Assembly: GCA_963677475.2 (NCBI GenBank)
Contig: CAXXQD010000021.1
Span: forward strand, 372,001-436,000
From: JABMQB01 sp963677475
Lineage (GTDB): Bacteria > Bacteroidota > Bacteroidia > Bacteroidales > Prolixibacteraceae
Length of the DNA stretch: 64,000 nucleotides
Direction: 5' to 3'
Positions 36,086 to 44,827 of this stretch are shown one piece after another. Position numbers and translations under genes: made by a program. The notes under the pieces were generated by a model. It had not been told where the DNA came from. It was given only the letters and a program-made list of their open reading frames with translations, and searched no databases. How positions within the stretch are numbered: the stretch's first letter is position 1; each line of letters starts with the position of its first letter.

Positions 36086-37431
36086 TAATTTAATGCATTT
36101 TCGATCGCTTTAATAATTTCTGTTTTACGTGGGATTTGACTTATAAAACTTACTTTACCATTGATGCAAGTGGTGGGCACATTTTGTACACCTAAAGCCA
36201 TCATCATTCGGATACCATCCACATCTTTTATTTTGTGTTCATTCACAATTACCTTGTCACCAAAATCAACAGTAGCATATTTTACGGCTTCAACCATATA
36301 TTGACAAGGGGCACACGAGGCAGAATCGAGGGTAATAATATCAATAACTACTTTATTGTTTTGCCAATGCCCGTCTAATTCAAGGGCTTGTAATGATGAG
36401 GTATGTTCCAGTTTTCGTGTAACCTCCTGATCGTATTCATCATAAACCAAATTACTGACAGCCTGAAGGTTGGCAACAGGTGTTTTCATTGGAAGGTCAC
36501 ATCCGGGAGCAAGAACAAAACCTTTTTTAGCACCCAAATCAAGGCATGTTACCGCTTCTTTTTTAGAATCAAGTTCATCGCCAAGCAGCAATACGCTGGT
36601 TAGTTTCATGTTACCGCCAAAGCTGATCCCTTTTTGAAGGGCTACTTCTTTAACATAATCCAAAGGAATATTTTCATCGATTGAAATATTGTCGGGTTTA
36701 CAATCGCACATTACTTCAATATTTTGCTGGGCATGGCCACAAACAAAGAACGAACTGTATTTTTTACGCATGCGAACAAAATCAAAAATCATTTTCGCAT
36801 ACGGGGTAACAAATGTTTCAAACGAACCTGGATCAATCTGGCTGGTCATTGGATCAACAACTGCAATCACATCGCACCCTGCTTCGAGCAGCATTTCAGA
36901 ATGTTTAATACCAACTTCGGCACAAAACTGCATGAGCTCTGCTATGTAATCAGTATCTTCAAACAGCTTCATAAAAATATCGGTTCCTAACAAGTGCAAA
37001 GCAAGTGTGAACGGCCCGGTAATGATTCCATACAGTGCAAGATCCGGGTATTTTTCTTTCAGGTTTGCTGCTGCTTCTAAAACAATCGGGATACGCCCAT
37101 CGTTTTTAGTCGGAATTTGGAGGGATTTTAAATCCTTTCCGTCTGCCAACGGGTGGCTCACAACTGCCGGCGGGTTTTCTTTGCTCCATGCAAGGTCGCA
37201 GCCTAAAATTTCTGCCTCAATTTGCAGGTCGAAAGCAACCGGAATACCATCCGGGCGATACAATTCAACTGCTTTGCTAATACCATCAACGATATGTTGA
37301 GATGATTTCAAATAAACTTCCGCATCAACACCAATCAGCTCTCCACCGTGTACCCCGACAAAAGGAACCCATGGAGCCCTTTGTACTTTTTCCAAACGAA
37401 ACGCTTTTTCAAGCAGTTGTAATCCTTTCAT
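36085..37431 (-). CDS. UroD-family (MtaA/CmuA-like) methyltransferase fused to a thioredoxin-like domain
   Basis: 448 residues in two domains. Residues about 1-335 are a uroporphyrinogen-decarboxylase-fold methyltransferase of the type that works with corrinoid proteins. Residues about 355-448 are a small thioredoxin-like domain with a redox motif CAPC (373-376) and a cis-Pro loop NVPTT near 419. In MtaA-type enzymes zinc is bound by an H-x-C pair plus a later Cys. Here the His is replaced by Phe (F229-V-C231-G-H233), with H233 two residues on and Cys311 downstream, so the metal site is altered. It lies 9 bp after the corrinoid protein. A true HemE role is unlikely in this context. The methyl donor and acceptor are unknown. 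Confidence 0.85.
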   Translation of the reverse strand: MKGLQLLEKAFRLEKVQRAPWVPFVGVHGGELIGVDAEVYLKSSQHIVDGISKAVELYRPDGIPVAFDLQIEAEILGCDLAWSKENPPAVVSHPLADGKDLKSLQIPTKNDGRIPIVLEAAANLKEKYPDLALYGIITGPFTLALHLLGTDIFMKLFEDTDYIAELMQFCAEVGIKHSEMLLEAGCDVIAVVDPMTSQIDPGSFETFVTPYAKMIFDFVRMRKKYSSFFVCGHAQQNIEVMCDCKPDNISIDENIPLDYVKEVALQKGISFGGNMKLTSVLLLGDELDSKKEAVTCLDLGAKKGFVLAPGCDLPMKTPVANLQAVSNLVYDEYDQEVTRKLEHTSSLQALELDGHWQNNKVVIDIITLDSASCAPCQYMVEAVKYATVDFGDKVIVNEHKIKDVDGIRMMMALGVQNVPTTCINGKVSFISQIPRKTEIIKAIENALN

Positions 37432-37440
37432 GATATTCCC

Positions 37441-38109
37441 TTATGCTATTTTTGAATTTAAAAATTCAACCACTCCCTGTGGGTCCGCAGAATAATTATC
37501 TGCCCCAATTTTTTTGCAGAAATCTTCATTCAATGGTGCCCCGCCAATGGCAATCAGGGTTGTTGGAGCTGCCTCCTTAATTTCTTTGGTAATTTTTTCC
37601 ATGCTAACCATGGTTGTGGTCAATAATGCCGATAAGCCAACAACAGCTTTCGGGTGTTCTTTAATTGCTTCAATAAATTTCTCGGCACTCACATCCACCC
37701 CAAGGTCAATTACTTTGTATCCGCTACCTTCAACCATCATGGCAACCAGGTTTTTACCGATGTCGTGTAGGTCGCCTAAAACGGTTCCAATAATAAATGT
37801 TCCCTTTTGTTTTGCTTCGCCCGATGCAAAAAATGGTTTCAGGTGAACCATTGCCGTGCCCATTGCTTTAGCCGACATTAATACCTGCGGAACAAAAACT
37901 TTGTTTTCGCGAAATTTAACACCAACTTTTTCCATTCCGGGCATTAACCCGTTGGTTAGTATATCCTGTGCTTTAATTCCGGAGTCCAGAGCCTGGCGTG
38001 TAATTTCATCGGCGCCATCTTTATCTTTCATTTGTGGTGGGTATGGCGAAGCTTTGTTCACTTTTCCAAATTCAATACACTCTGCAAGCTGGCTCAATAA
38101 TTCGTTCAT
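37441..38109 (-). CDS. corrinoid (B12-binding) methyltransferase protein, MtbC/MttC/MtaC-like
   Basis: 222 residues. An N-terminal four-helix cap domain (about 1-95) is followed by a cobalamin-binding Rossmann-like domain (about 102-220). The cobalt-ligand motif is DLHDIGKN, with His115 as the lower ligand. GLSALLTTTM near 158-167 and IGGAPL near 188-193 are further B12 contacts. This is the carrier of a corrinoid-dependent methyl transfer. It is the first gene of the leftward cassette and is divergent from an AraC regulator across 76 bp. Confidence 0.93.
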   Translation of the reverse strand: MNELLSQLAECIEFGKVNKASPYPPQMKDKDGADEITRQALDSGIKAQDILTNGLMPGMEKVGVKFRENKVFVPQVLMSAKAMGTAMVHLKPFFASGEAKQKGTFIIGTVLGDLHDIGKNLVAMMVEGSGYKVIDLGVDVSAEKFIEAIKEHPKAVVGLSALLTTTMVSMEKITKEIKEAAPTTLIAIGGAPLNEDFCKKIGADNYSADPQGVVEFLNSKIA

Positions 38110-38185
38110 GATCTTCTTTAATTTAGTTTGCCGACAAAATTATGACCAAACAAGTGCACAAAAAATAGTATTTTCTTTGAAAAAG

Positions 38186-39088
38186 ATGGAAAATATTACT
38201 TTATTACATTTAAAATTGTTTGAAATGATTATTCAGAAACGGGTTGTAAAATTATCGCCATCAACCATTGAGGCACAAAAGTCTGATCCCCTCACTTCAG
38301 ATTTATATTTATGCGAACTCAATGAATTACTAATAAGTAAAAATACACTTTGGAATAATAAGGAAAATTTGGAAAACCACTTGTTAATTTATTGTACGAA
38401 AGGGGATTGTGAGCTTACAATATCGGAAGACAAAGTTACGATGAAACAAGATCAGTTTTGTATTATTCCGCAAGGATTTTTGTTTAAAATGAAAATTGGA
38501 AATACGGATCCGACCATGTTTTTAACCTGTGAGTTTAACGGGGCAAAAAGCAAAATACTTGAACGTGAATTTTCTGTGGTCCGTGACTTGATGCCATCGA
38601 TAAACAACAGGGTAGCTAACCGGAAAATGTTGTTTGATGAGTTGTTTAATAATTCGTCGCGTGGGTATCTCGATGCAAATATGCATTACATCAACTTTAC
38701 GTTTTCTCATTTGCTGGCCACTTTTGTTTTTGCTTCAAGAACCAGCGACGATATTTTAATTGAAGAAAACACAGTGGTTCAAAAAACCATTTTATTTATG
38801 GAACAGAATATCGATAAAAAACTCACGCTCCACGAAATTGCCGATGAGGTAGGTTATTCTGTTACCTATTTATCCACAATTTTTAAAAACGAAACGAACT
38901 ACAGCCCAATCAGTTATTTTTCGCATTTAAAAATTTCAAAATCGTGTGAATACCTCGATCAATCGAAAATGAAGATAAAGGAAATTGCTTTTTTATTGGG
39001 GTATTCTGATCCTTACTATTTCTCAAAAGATTTTCAAAAAAAGATGGGGGTATCGCCCAGGAATTATCGAAAAAGGGTGAGGATTTAA
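38186..39088 (+). CDS. AraC-family transcriptional regulator
   Basis: 300 residues from the ATG at 38186. The open frame extends left to 37856, but that part overlaps the corrinoid gene on the other strand and has no family features, so it is rejected. An ATG 13 codons further in (38225) is also possible. A cupin-like N-terminal sensor domain (about 45-135) precedes a C-terminal double HTH (about 200-298; TLHEIADEVGYSVTYLSTIFK and MKIKEIAFLLGYSDPYYFSKDF are split HTH units). The divergent position makes it the probable regulator of the corrinoid cassette. It converges on the oxygenase-like fusion gene, overlapping by 4 bp. Confidence 0.88.
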   Translation: MENITLLHLKLFEMIIQKRVVKLSPSTIEAQKSDPLTSDLYLCELNELLISKNTLWNNKENLENHLLIYCTKGDCELTISEDKVTMKQDQFCIIPQGFLFKMKIGNTDPTMFLTCEFNGAKSKILEREFSVVRDLMPSINNRVANRKMLFDELFNNSSRGYLDANMHYINFTFSHLLATFVFASRTSDDILIEENTVVQKTILFMEQNIDKKLTLHEIADEVGYSVTYLSTIFKNETNYSPISYFSHLKISKSCEYLDQSKMKIKEIAFLLGYSDPYYFSKDFQKKMGVSPRNYRKRVRI

Positions 39089-41460
39089 AATTCGTCGAAG
39101 GCAATATTATTGGCTTTAACACCCAATTGTTTTAACATCGATAAACTGGCTTTAATCATTGGCGGAGGTCCACATAAATAGAATTCAATAGCATGGATAT
39201 TTTCATGGCTTTTGAGATACTTTTTAAAAACTACGTCGTGAATATTTCCGGTTAAGCCATTCCATGTGTCGCTTTTTTCAGGTTCGGATAATGCCGGATA
39301 AAACGTAAAATTATCCGCAGTTTTTTGAATTTTATTGAAGTAATCGGAATAGTATAAATCATTCAATGTTCGGGCACCGTACCAGAAACTTATTTTTCGC
39401 TTCGTTTTTTCAGTTTCGAACAGGTAGGACAAGTGTGAACGAATTGGCGCCATACCAGCTCCACCTCCAATGTACACCATTTCTTTGTCCGTTTGTTTAA
39501 TAAAAAAATCCCCAAATGGTCCGGTCAGTTGAATGGAGTCCCCGGTTTTCAATGCAAAAACATAGGATGACCCGGCACCAGCCGGAAATTCTTCCCCTTT
39601 TGGCGGCAGTGCAAGACGGACCGTAACTGTTAACTGTTTTTTGGTAATGGGATTTGAAGCCATGGAATAATTTCGCTTCAGGTTCAACGAATTTTTGGCG
39701 ATAATGTCAAAAATGCGCATTTTATTCCAGGTTTCGTTAAATGGTTGCCTTACTTGAATGGAGTTTAATTTTGTTTCGTGTGGAGGGATTAAAAATTGTG
39801 CATATTGGCCCGGTTTGAAGTTTAACAAAGCATCGTTCTCGGGTTCAAGAACCAATTCTTTAATAAATGTAGCCACATTGTTATTACTCACAACCTTGTA
39901 GCTTAAAATATCCTGGCTTTCCCTTTGGTTCGATGGTTTTGTGTTTAAATATATTTTTCCATTTTCCGAAAGAACTTTGTAAGTATGGATTCCAACACAA
40001 ACCGGGGTGCGTTTTGGGGATCCGTTTTCTAGGCTAAAACGACCGTTGTGCTTTGGGCATTCAATCAGATCGTTTATAATAACGCCATCTGCAAGATGAG
40101 CATTTCCGTGGCTGCAATTTCCTTCGGTAGCATATAAAGTGCCATTTTTTGTGTGATAGATTGCATAGGTTTTTTCCTGAAAATCAAAGCGGATTATTTC
40201 TCCTTTTGGCAATTCACCTAAATTACAAACCTCAATAATCCCATCTTTCAGATTTTCTTCCTTTCCGAAAAAAGTGTGCCTTGTAGTCAATTCAGTTGGC
40301 TTTTTCTCCGGTAATTTTCTTTCCACAAAATAGGATGGGATTTTTCTCTGTTTCAGGATGGCTGGAATAATTTCCTTAAACGTTTCGACAATGCCATTGT
40401 AAGGCTTTGGGCAATCATCTTTCATCAGTTCATGAAGCTTCGGCAAGGCATGATAAGGCACGAGTGGGAACATGTGATGTTCAACGTGATAATTCATGTT
40501 CCAATACAAAAAGCGGTGTACCCGGTTCATATAAACAGTGCGGCAATTTAAGCGATGGTCCAATACATTTTCCTGCAAACCAGCGTGTTGTGTTAATCCG
40601 TAAACGGGCATTAACCACGAGCCTAATAAGGTTGGCAAACCAATATACATGAGAGGAAGTATTGATTTGAAGACAACTGAAAGCACAATTACTGTGAGAA
40701 AAATCAGAATATAGATACGGGCTTTGAAGAATACAATTTTATGGTCTTGTGGAGGCACATAAGTAGCAACCTGTGGGTCGATGCGGCCAATGGAATGGCG
40801 TACTATTTTTTTGAATTCAGGCACAGCGCTTGAAATGCCAAAAAACACCAGTACCAACTTTTTTATATCAGGAGGCCTGGGCACGGCAATTTCCGGATCA
40901 CGGCCACGAATGATGGTATCGCTATGATGCCGGGCATGGCTCCAGCGCCAAACTGTTGATTGCCTCAATACCATAAACGATGAAATTTCGTACAGGATAT
41001 TGTTCATCCAGTCGGATTTAAAGGCAGTTCCATGGCTCGATTCGTGCCAGCGCGAATCAGATGTGGAAGCATAAAGCACACTGTAAACGATGTAAGGAAA
41101 AACAACAAACCAAGAGCCCCAAAATAGATAAACCAGATAAGCTGAGCACAGTATTAAACCAAACCATAAAAGCGTGTCACGAATGGCAGGTCCGTTTTTG
41201 CGTTCCAGAAGTTCACGCATTTTTTCACGCGGAATAGGCGATTGGTACCATTCGGCATCAGCCAGTCCCATTTCAACAGTTTTGTCTGATTCTATGCCAA
41301 TCAGGCTATAATCGCCCCATTTAACTTCTGTTTTATCCATGCTTTCGCAAATTAGTTCGTTCGATTCTTTCGAATTAGTAAGAATTTTCCTTGCCACTTT
41401 GATTAACAAACGATTTGGGATATGGTTCTTTTGAAAAGATAAATCACAACGCTTTGGCAA
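39085..41460 (-). CDS. three-domain fusion: membrane fatty-acid-desaturase-like diiron domain, Rieske domain, NqrF-like FAD/NAD reductase
   Basis: 791 residues. Residues about 90-365 are a membrane desaturase or hydroxylase with the histidine boxes HESSHG (139-144), HARHH (175-179), QHAG near 291 and HVEHH (325-329). Residues about 405-510 are a Rieske [2Fe-2S] domain, with C449-x-H451 and C468-x2-H471. Residues about 520-791 are a ferredoxin-NAD(P)H reductase close to NqrF, with RNYSMAS (596-602), GGGAGMAP (665-672) and CGPPPM (763-768). The order suggests a self-sufficient oxygenase in which NAD(P)H electrons reach the diiron site through FAD and the Rieske cluster. The substrate is unknown. 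The N-terminal 85 residues match nothing I recognise, and a later start is possible. Confidence 0.85.
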   Translation of the reverse strand: MPKRCDLSFQKNHIPNRLLIKVARKILTNSKESNELICESMDKTEVKWGDYSLIGIESDKTVEMGLADAEWYQSPIPREKMRELLERKNGPAIRDTLLWFGLILCSAYLVYLFWGSWFVVFPYIVYSVLYASTSDSRWHESSHGTAFKSDWMNNILYEISSFMVLRQSTVWRWSHARHHSDTIIRGRDPEIAVPRPPDIKKLVLVFFGISSAVPEFKKIVRHSIGRIDPQVATYVPPQDHKIVFFKARIYILIFLTVIVLSVVFKSILPLMYIGLPTLLGSWLMPVYGLTQHAGLQENVLDHRLNCRTVYMNRVHRFLYWNMNYHVEHHMFPLVPYHALPKLHELMKDDCPKPYNGIVETFKEIIPAILKQRKIPSYFVERKLPEKKPTELTTRHTFFGKEENLKDGIIEVCNLGELPKGEIIRFDFQEKTYAIYHTKNGTLYATEGNCSHGNAHLADGVIINDLIECPKHNGRFSLENGSPKRTPVCVGIHTYKVLSENGKIYLNTKPSNQRESQDILSYKVVSNNNVATFIKELVLEPENDALLNFKPGQYAQFLIPPHETKLNSIQVRQPFNETWNKMRIFDIIAKNSLNLKRNYSMASNPITKKQLTVTVRLALPPKGEEFPAGAGSSYVFALKTGDSIQLTGPFGDFFIKQTDKEMVYIGGGAGMAPIRSHLSYLFETEKTKRKISFWYGARTLNDLYYSDYFNKIQKTADNFTFYPALSEPEKSDTWNGLTGNIHDVVFKKYLKSHENIHAIEFYLCGPPPMIKASLSMLKQLGVKANNIAFDEF

Positions 41461-41526
41461 TTCCTTATTACAAAAACGCGTTTGGATTATTTATATGGTA
41501 GCAAATCAGGGTTCACTGCCCCAGGA

Positions 41527-41871
41527 TCATTGTTTCTTCTTGCTTGATTTGGTTTTCGGATTGTAATCAAGGCAAATTTGTACCCATTTTTCAAGGTCTT
41601 CATCCATGTCGAACCCATCTTCATTCACATAGATAAAACCTTTCATCGGGCGTTTGGTGAAATCCATTGGTGCTGCCCCTTTTTCTTGTAGCAAATTTTC
41701 ATAATCGTTAGGATCAACACGTGCCATTAACTTGTTTTTTACAATACCAACACACATTTTGTTATCTACCAAGTAACAAAGCCCGCCAAACATTTTACGT
41801 TCTTCATAAGAAGTTTTTCTATCGTTTAAAACTTGTTTTATCCTGTCTGCCAAAAGTTCATCGTAAGCCAT
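41527..41871 (-). CDS. TfoX/Sxy N-terminal-domain protein
   Basis: 114 residues. It shows the TfoX_N pattern: KTSYEERKMFGGLCYLVDNKMCVGIV near 18-43, LMARVDPNDYENLL near 47-60 and RPMKGFIYV near 74-82. Gammaproteobacterial TfoX regulates competence, but short homologues in other phyla have no known role. The C-terminus is Lys/Ser-rich. It lies 66 bp upstream of the three-domain fusion and may share its transcript. Confidence 0.85.
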   Translation of the reverse strand: MAYDELLADRIKQVLNDRKTSYEERKMFGGLCYLVDNKMCVGIVKNKLMARVDPNDYENLLQEKGAAPMDFTKRPMKGFIYVNEDGFDMDEDLEKWVQICLDYNPKTKSSKKKQ

Positions 41872-41917
41872 AGTTCTGCTTTTTTATATGGAAAACAAGT
41901 TAGAAGATAAAAAGGAT

Positions 41918-41956
41918 TAAAAAAAGCCCCGGTTCAAACAAAAGAACCAGAGCTTT
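41918..41956 (-). terminator. Rho-independent terminator of the sus operon
   Basis: A 13-bp stem (arms 41923-41935 and 41944-41956, with two G-U pairs on the minus strand) is followed leftward by a run of T on the minus strand. It lies just after the broken amylase gene. Confidence 0.85.
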
Positions 41957-41982
41957 ACCCTTCCCCTACATTTAACGAACAA

Positions 41983-44759
41983 CTATTTTAGGATAATTTT
42001 TTGTGTTTCTGTTCCATTATCATGAATAATTTGAACGATATACACTCCCCTTTTAAACTCCTTAGTTGATATGTTTGTATGATTAATATTTTGAAAGTTT
42101 TTTTCGAACACGAAATTTCCGGCAAGGGAAAATATCCGTATTTTATTTAATGGTTTGCCCGACTCAATATTGACCTGATCTGAAGCAGGATTGGGATATA
42201 TTTTCCAGTTTAAATTTGAATTGATGAAATCAACAGAAGATGTAACAATACTAAAATCAGGAAGCGCTTTGTCGGAGTATAATCGATATTCTCCAGGTTG
42301 CAGATCAATAGCTGAAATTACAGAAACAACGTTATACTCTGTTCCGGTGAAATATTCATACCAAACACCTGAATGCTGAAAGTTGGGGTTGATTGCAGCT
42401 TGAACCAAACCAAAATTCCCAAGCACAACAATGTTTGTATCGCTTTTTGAAAGATGTATGCTCTTTAATTCGGAGCTTAAATTCAGCGTTTCGTTGCCCG
42501 AAGTTAGTACTTTAAATTTTTCACGTAAATAGATCATTCCGGCATAAACATTCCACAATTTTTTTCGATCGGAGCTGGGGTAATAATCCCAGCGAACCTC
42601 TTTTGGGCTTGTACGGCATTCGTTGCTAATGCTTCCGTTTTCGCATGTGTTTATGGAATAATCGTAGCCAAGTTCGCCAAATTGCCAAATCATTTTTGGT
42701 CCGGTGAGGCTCAAAAAGAAGGTAGCTGCTAATTTTGACCTATCCAATGCTGTTTCCAGGGTTTTGGTATTATAACTGCCCGAAGAATTTCCATAGGTTT
42801 TGGTTTTAAAAAGTTGTCTTTCTTCATCGTGGCTTTCCATATAGGCTACCAGGCCTGGTTGTGAAAATCCCCTGTTTTGGTACGAAGCCCTTGAAAAATT
42901 TGATTTTCCCGAATCGTGGTACCCCATGACCGCTTCACTAAAGTTATAGTTGGCATTTCCCCACACGAGCATTCCTTTATTGTAGCTTACCAATTCACGC
43001 TCTTCGGTGTCTGCTGCAAAATGTTCAAGTATTACAAAAGCATTGGGGTTCAGGTCCAAATTTTATCAGCGATTCGTTTGAGAATGGCAATCCTTGCCGC
43101 ATCGTAGCCGCTACCATCTCCGGGGGTGTTTGTAAATCCTTTGGTGAAATCAAAGCGGAACCCGTCAATTTTGTATTCTTCCAGCCAAAATTTTACAACC
43201 CTGTCCACAAAGTTTTTCGTTGTCTGTCTTTCATGGTTAAAATCGGATCCCCAGGCAAATACTGGATTTGGCGATGTGGTATTAAACCACGGATTATCAG
43301 CCGCCGGACGATTATTCGTTCCATCCCAATACAATTTTGCTAAAGGACAGGAGTTATAGGCATGGTTTAGAACGATATCCTGAATCACCACAAATCCTAA
43401 TTCATGGCATTTGTCAATCAATTTCTTCAGATCATTTTTAGTTCCGTAAGCTTTATCGGGGGCAAAATAAAAATTGGGATTGTAGCCCCAACTGTTGTTT
43501 CCTTCAAATTCGTTGAAAGGCATAAACTCAATGGCATTAACTCCGAGTTTTTTTAGATAGCCCAATGTATCCATCACCGATTTGTAGCTTTGTTCATCGG
43601 TAAAATCTCGGATAAGCAGCTCGTAAATTACAAGGTCTTCTTTTTTAGGAATAGGGTAGCTGTTTGTTTGCCATTCGTATCCTTCCGGATCTGTTTGAAG
43701 AATGGAAACCCTTGTTGAGGTATATTCTTCAGGGAATGATTTGAGGTTTGGATAGGTCGTTTCCGAAATCCATTTGTCATCCCACGGATCCAATATTTTT
43801 TCGGTGTAAGGGTCGGCAATCCAAATATTCCCATCCACTAAATACTGAAAAGAGTATTCAAAAGAAGGGCTTAGGTTTTCAATGTCAATCCAAAACCGGT
43901 CCCCGTCTTTTTTCATTCGGGAATTATTCTTTGGCAACCAATTGTTAAAATCGCCAAGAACAAAAACATCTGTTTTTCCGGGTGCATAAAGCACAAGTCT
44001 TGCAGTTGTATTGTTTGGATATTGAATGCCATCATTATAATCAGAGGGCAGGGTTTCAATTATTTCATCGGCTTTTACATGTAGAAAAACAGAATCAGCA
44101 ATGCTTGTATCGTTTGTTGTTGCTATTGCTTTTAGCCAATAATCCCCTGATTGAGGATAGTTAAAGGTGTAATTCAGGCTTGTTCCAGAAGTGGAAGTAA
44201 TTTCCTGTTGGTTGGCAAAAAGGGTCAAATTAGCTGTTGAAGAGGCAGCAGCAGAAAAGTTTATATTTTCATTTTTATTGGCAATGGTTATTCGTTCGGG
44301 TGACGTAATTTGAAAATCGAATTCACCTTCGTGCAATTCAACAAATATATCCGCTCCTCCAGTTGCCCTTCCTGTTTTTGAATTATCGGCACTTCGAAAA
44401 ACAAAAGCCATTTTTTGGATCTTTTCATTTGCTGGAACGCCATAAAAGCTTCTAATATCAGGTGACATCTCCAGCTCATAAATATTATCTCCTTTGCTTG
44501 TTAATTTTGCTTTTTGCGTATTTACCCCCCATGCAGCAACCACGTACTTCCAATCGGATGACGAGGTGCTTTTGTCGGTTATAACTCCTGTGTGGGCATA
44601 TACATCACCTGTAAAACCTTCCAGTCCGGCATTCCCTTTTGATGCATCAAATATTATTTTAACCGCTTGGTTTTGTTGGGGAAATTCAGGATTGGTGGTA
44701 ACCTGTGCTATGCCAATACTGAAAGAGAGAAAAAAGGATATAAATAAAAAATATTTCAT
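41983..44759 (-). pseudogene. GH13 alpha-amylase with T9SS C-terminal sorting domain, split by a frameshift
   Basis: One amylase gene is read in two frames that meet near 43059. The N-terminal piece (569 residues) has a signal peptide, beta-sandwich modules (a CBM48-like domain near 250-330) and the first half of the GH13 barrel, with nucleophile D537 in DGFRFDFTKGF. The frame then stops at KIWT. The second piece (43059 to 41983) continues the family sequence as DLNPNAFVILEHF, with the acid/base Glu in ILEHF and the third Asp in ESHDEE. It ends in a type A T9SS sorting domain (WKIYPNPASDQ ... KIILK). Adding one G at TGGAC to read TGG-GAC restores a full protein. It is either a true mutation or a sequencing error. 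It is the last gene of the sus operon. Confidence 0.88.
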
Positions 44760-44775
44760 GCAAGTAGTTAATCTT

Positions 44776-44812
44776 AAAAAGAAAAGAAGCGCACTTTTAA
44801 ATGCGCCTCTTT
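44776..44812 (-). terminator. hairpin between susF and the amylase (possible attenuator)
   Basis: Arms at 44783-44793 and 44802-44812 form an 11-bp stem with one mismatch. On the minus strand the left end is followed by a T-rich tract. It lies in the 68-bp gap between the susF stop and the amylase start, so it may reduce read-through into the amylase. Confidence 0.65.
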
Positions 44813-44827
44813 ATAAAATATCAATGA

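Noticed and set aside
37856..38185. Open frame extending the AraC gene about 110 codons to the left
   Set aside because: This part is the complement of the corrinoid-protein gene and shows no AraC features; the family-like sequence begins at the ATG at 38186.
38110..38185. Cobalamin riboswitch upstream of the corrinoid cassette
   Set aside because: The divergent gap is only 76 bp and no B12-box-like sequence is visible; a full riboswitch would not fit.
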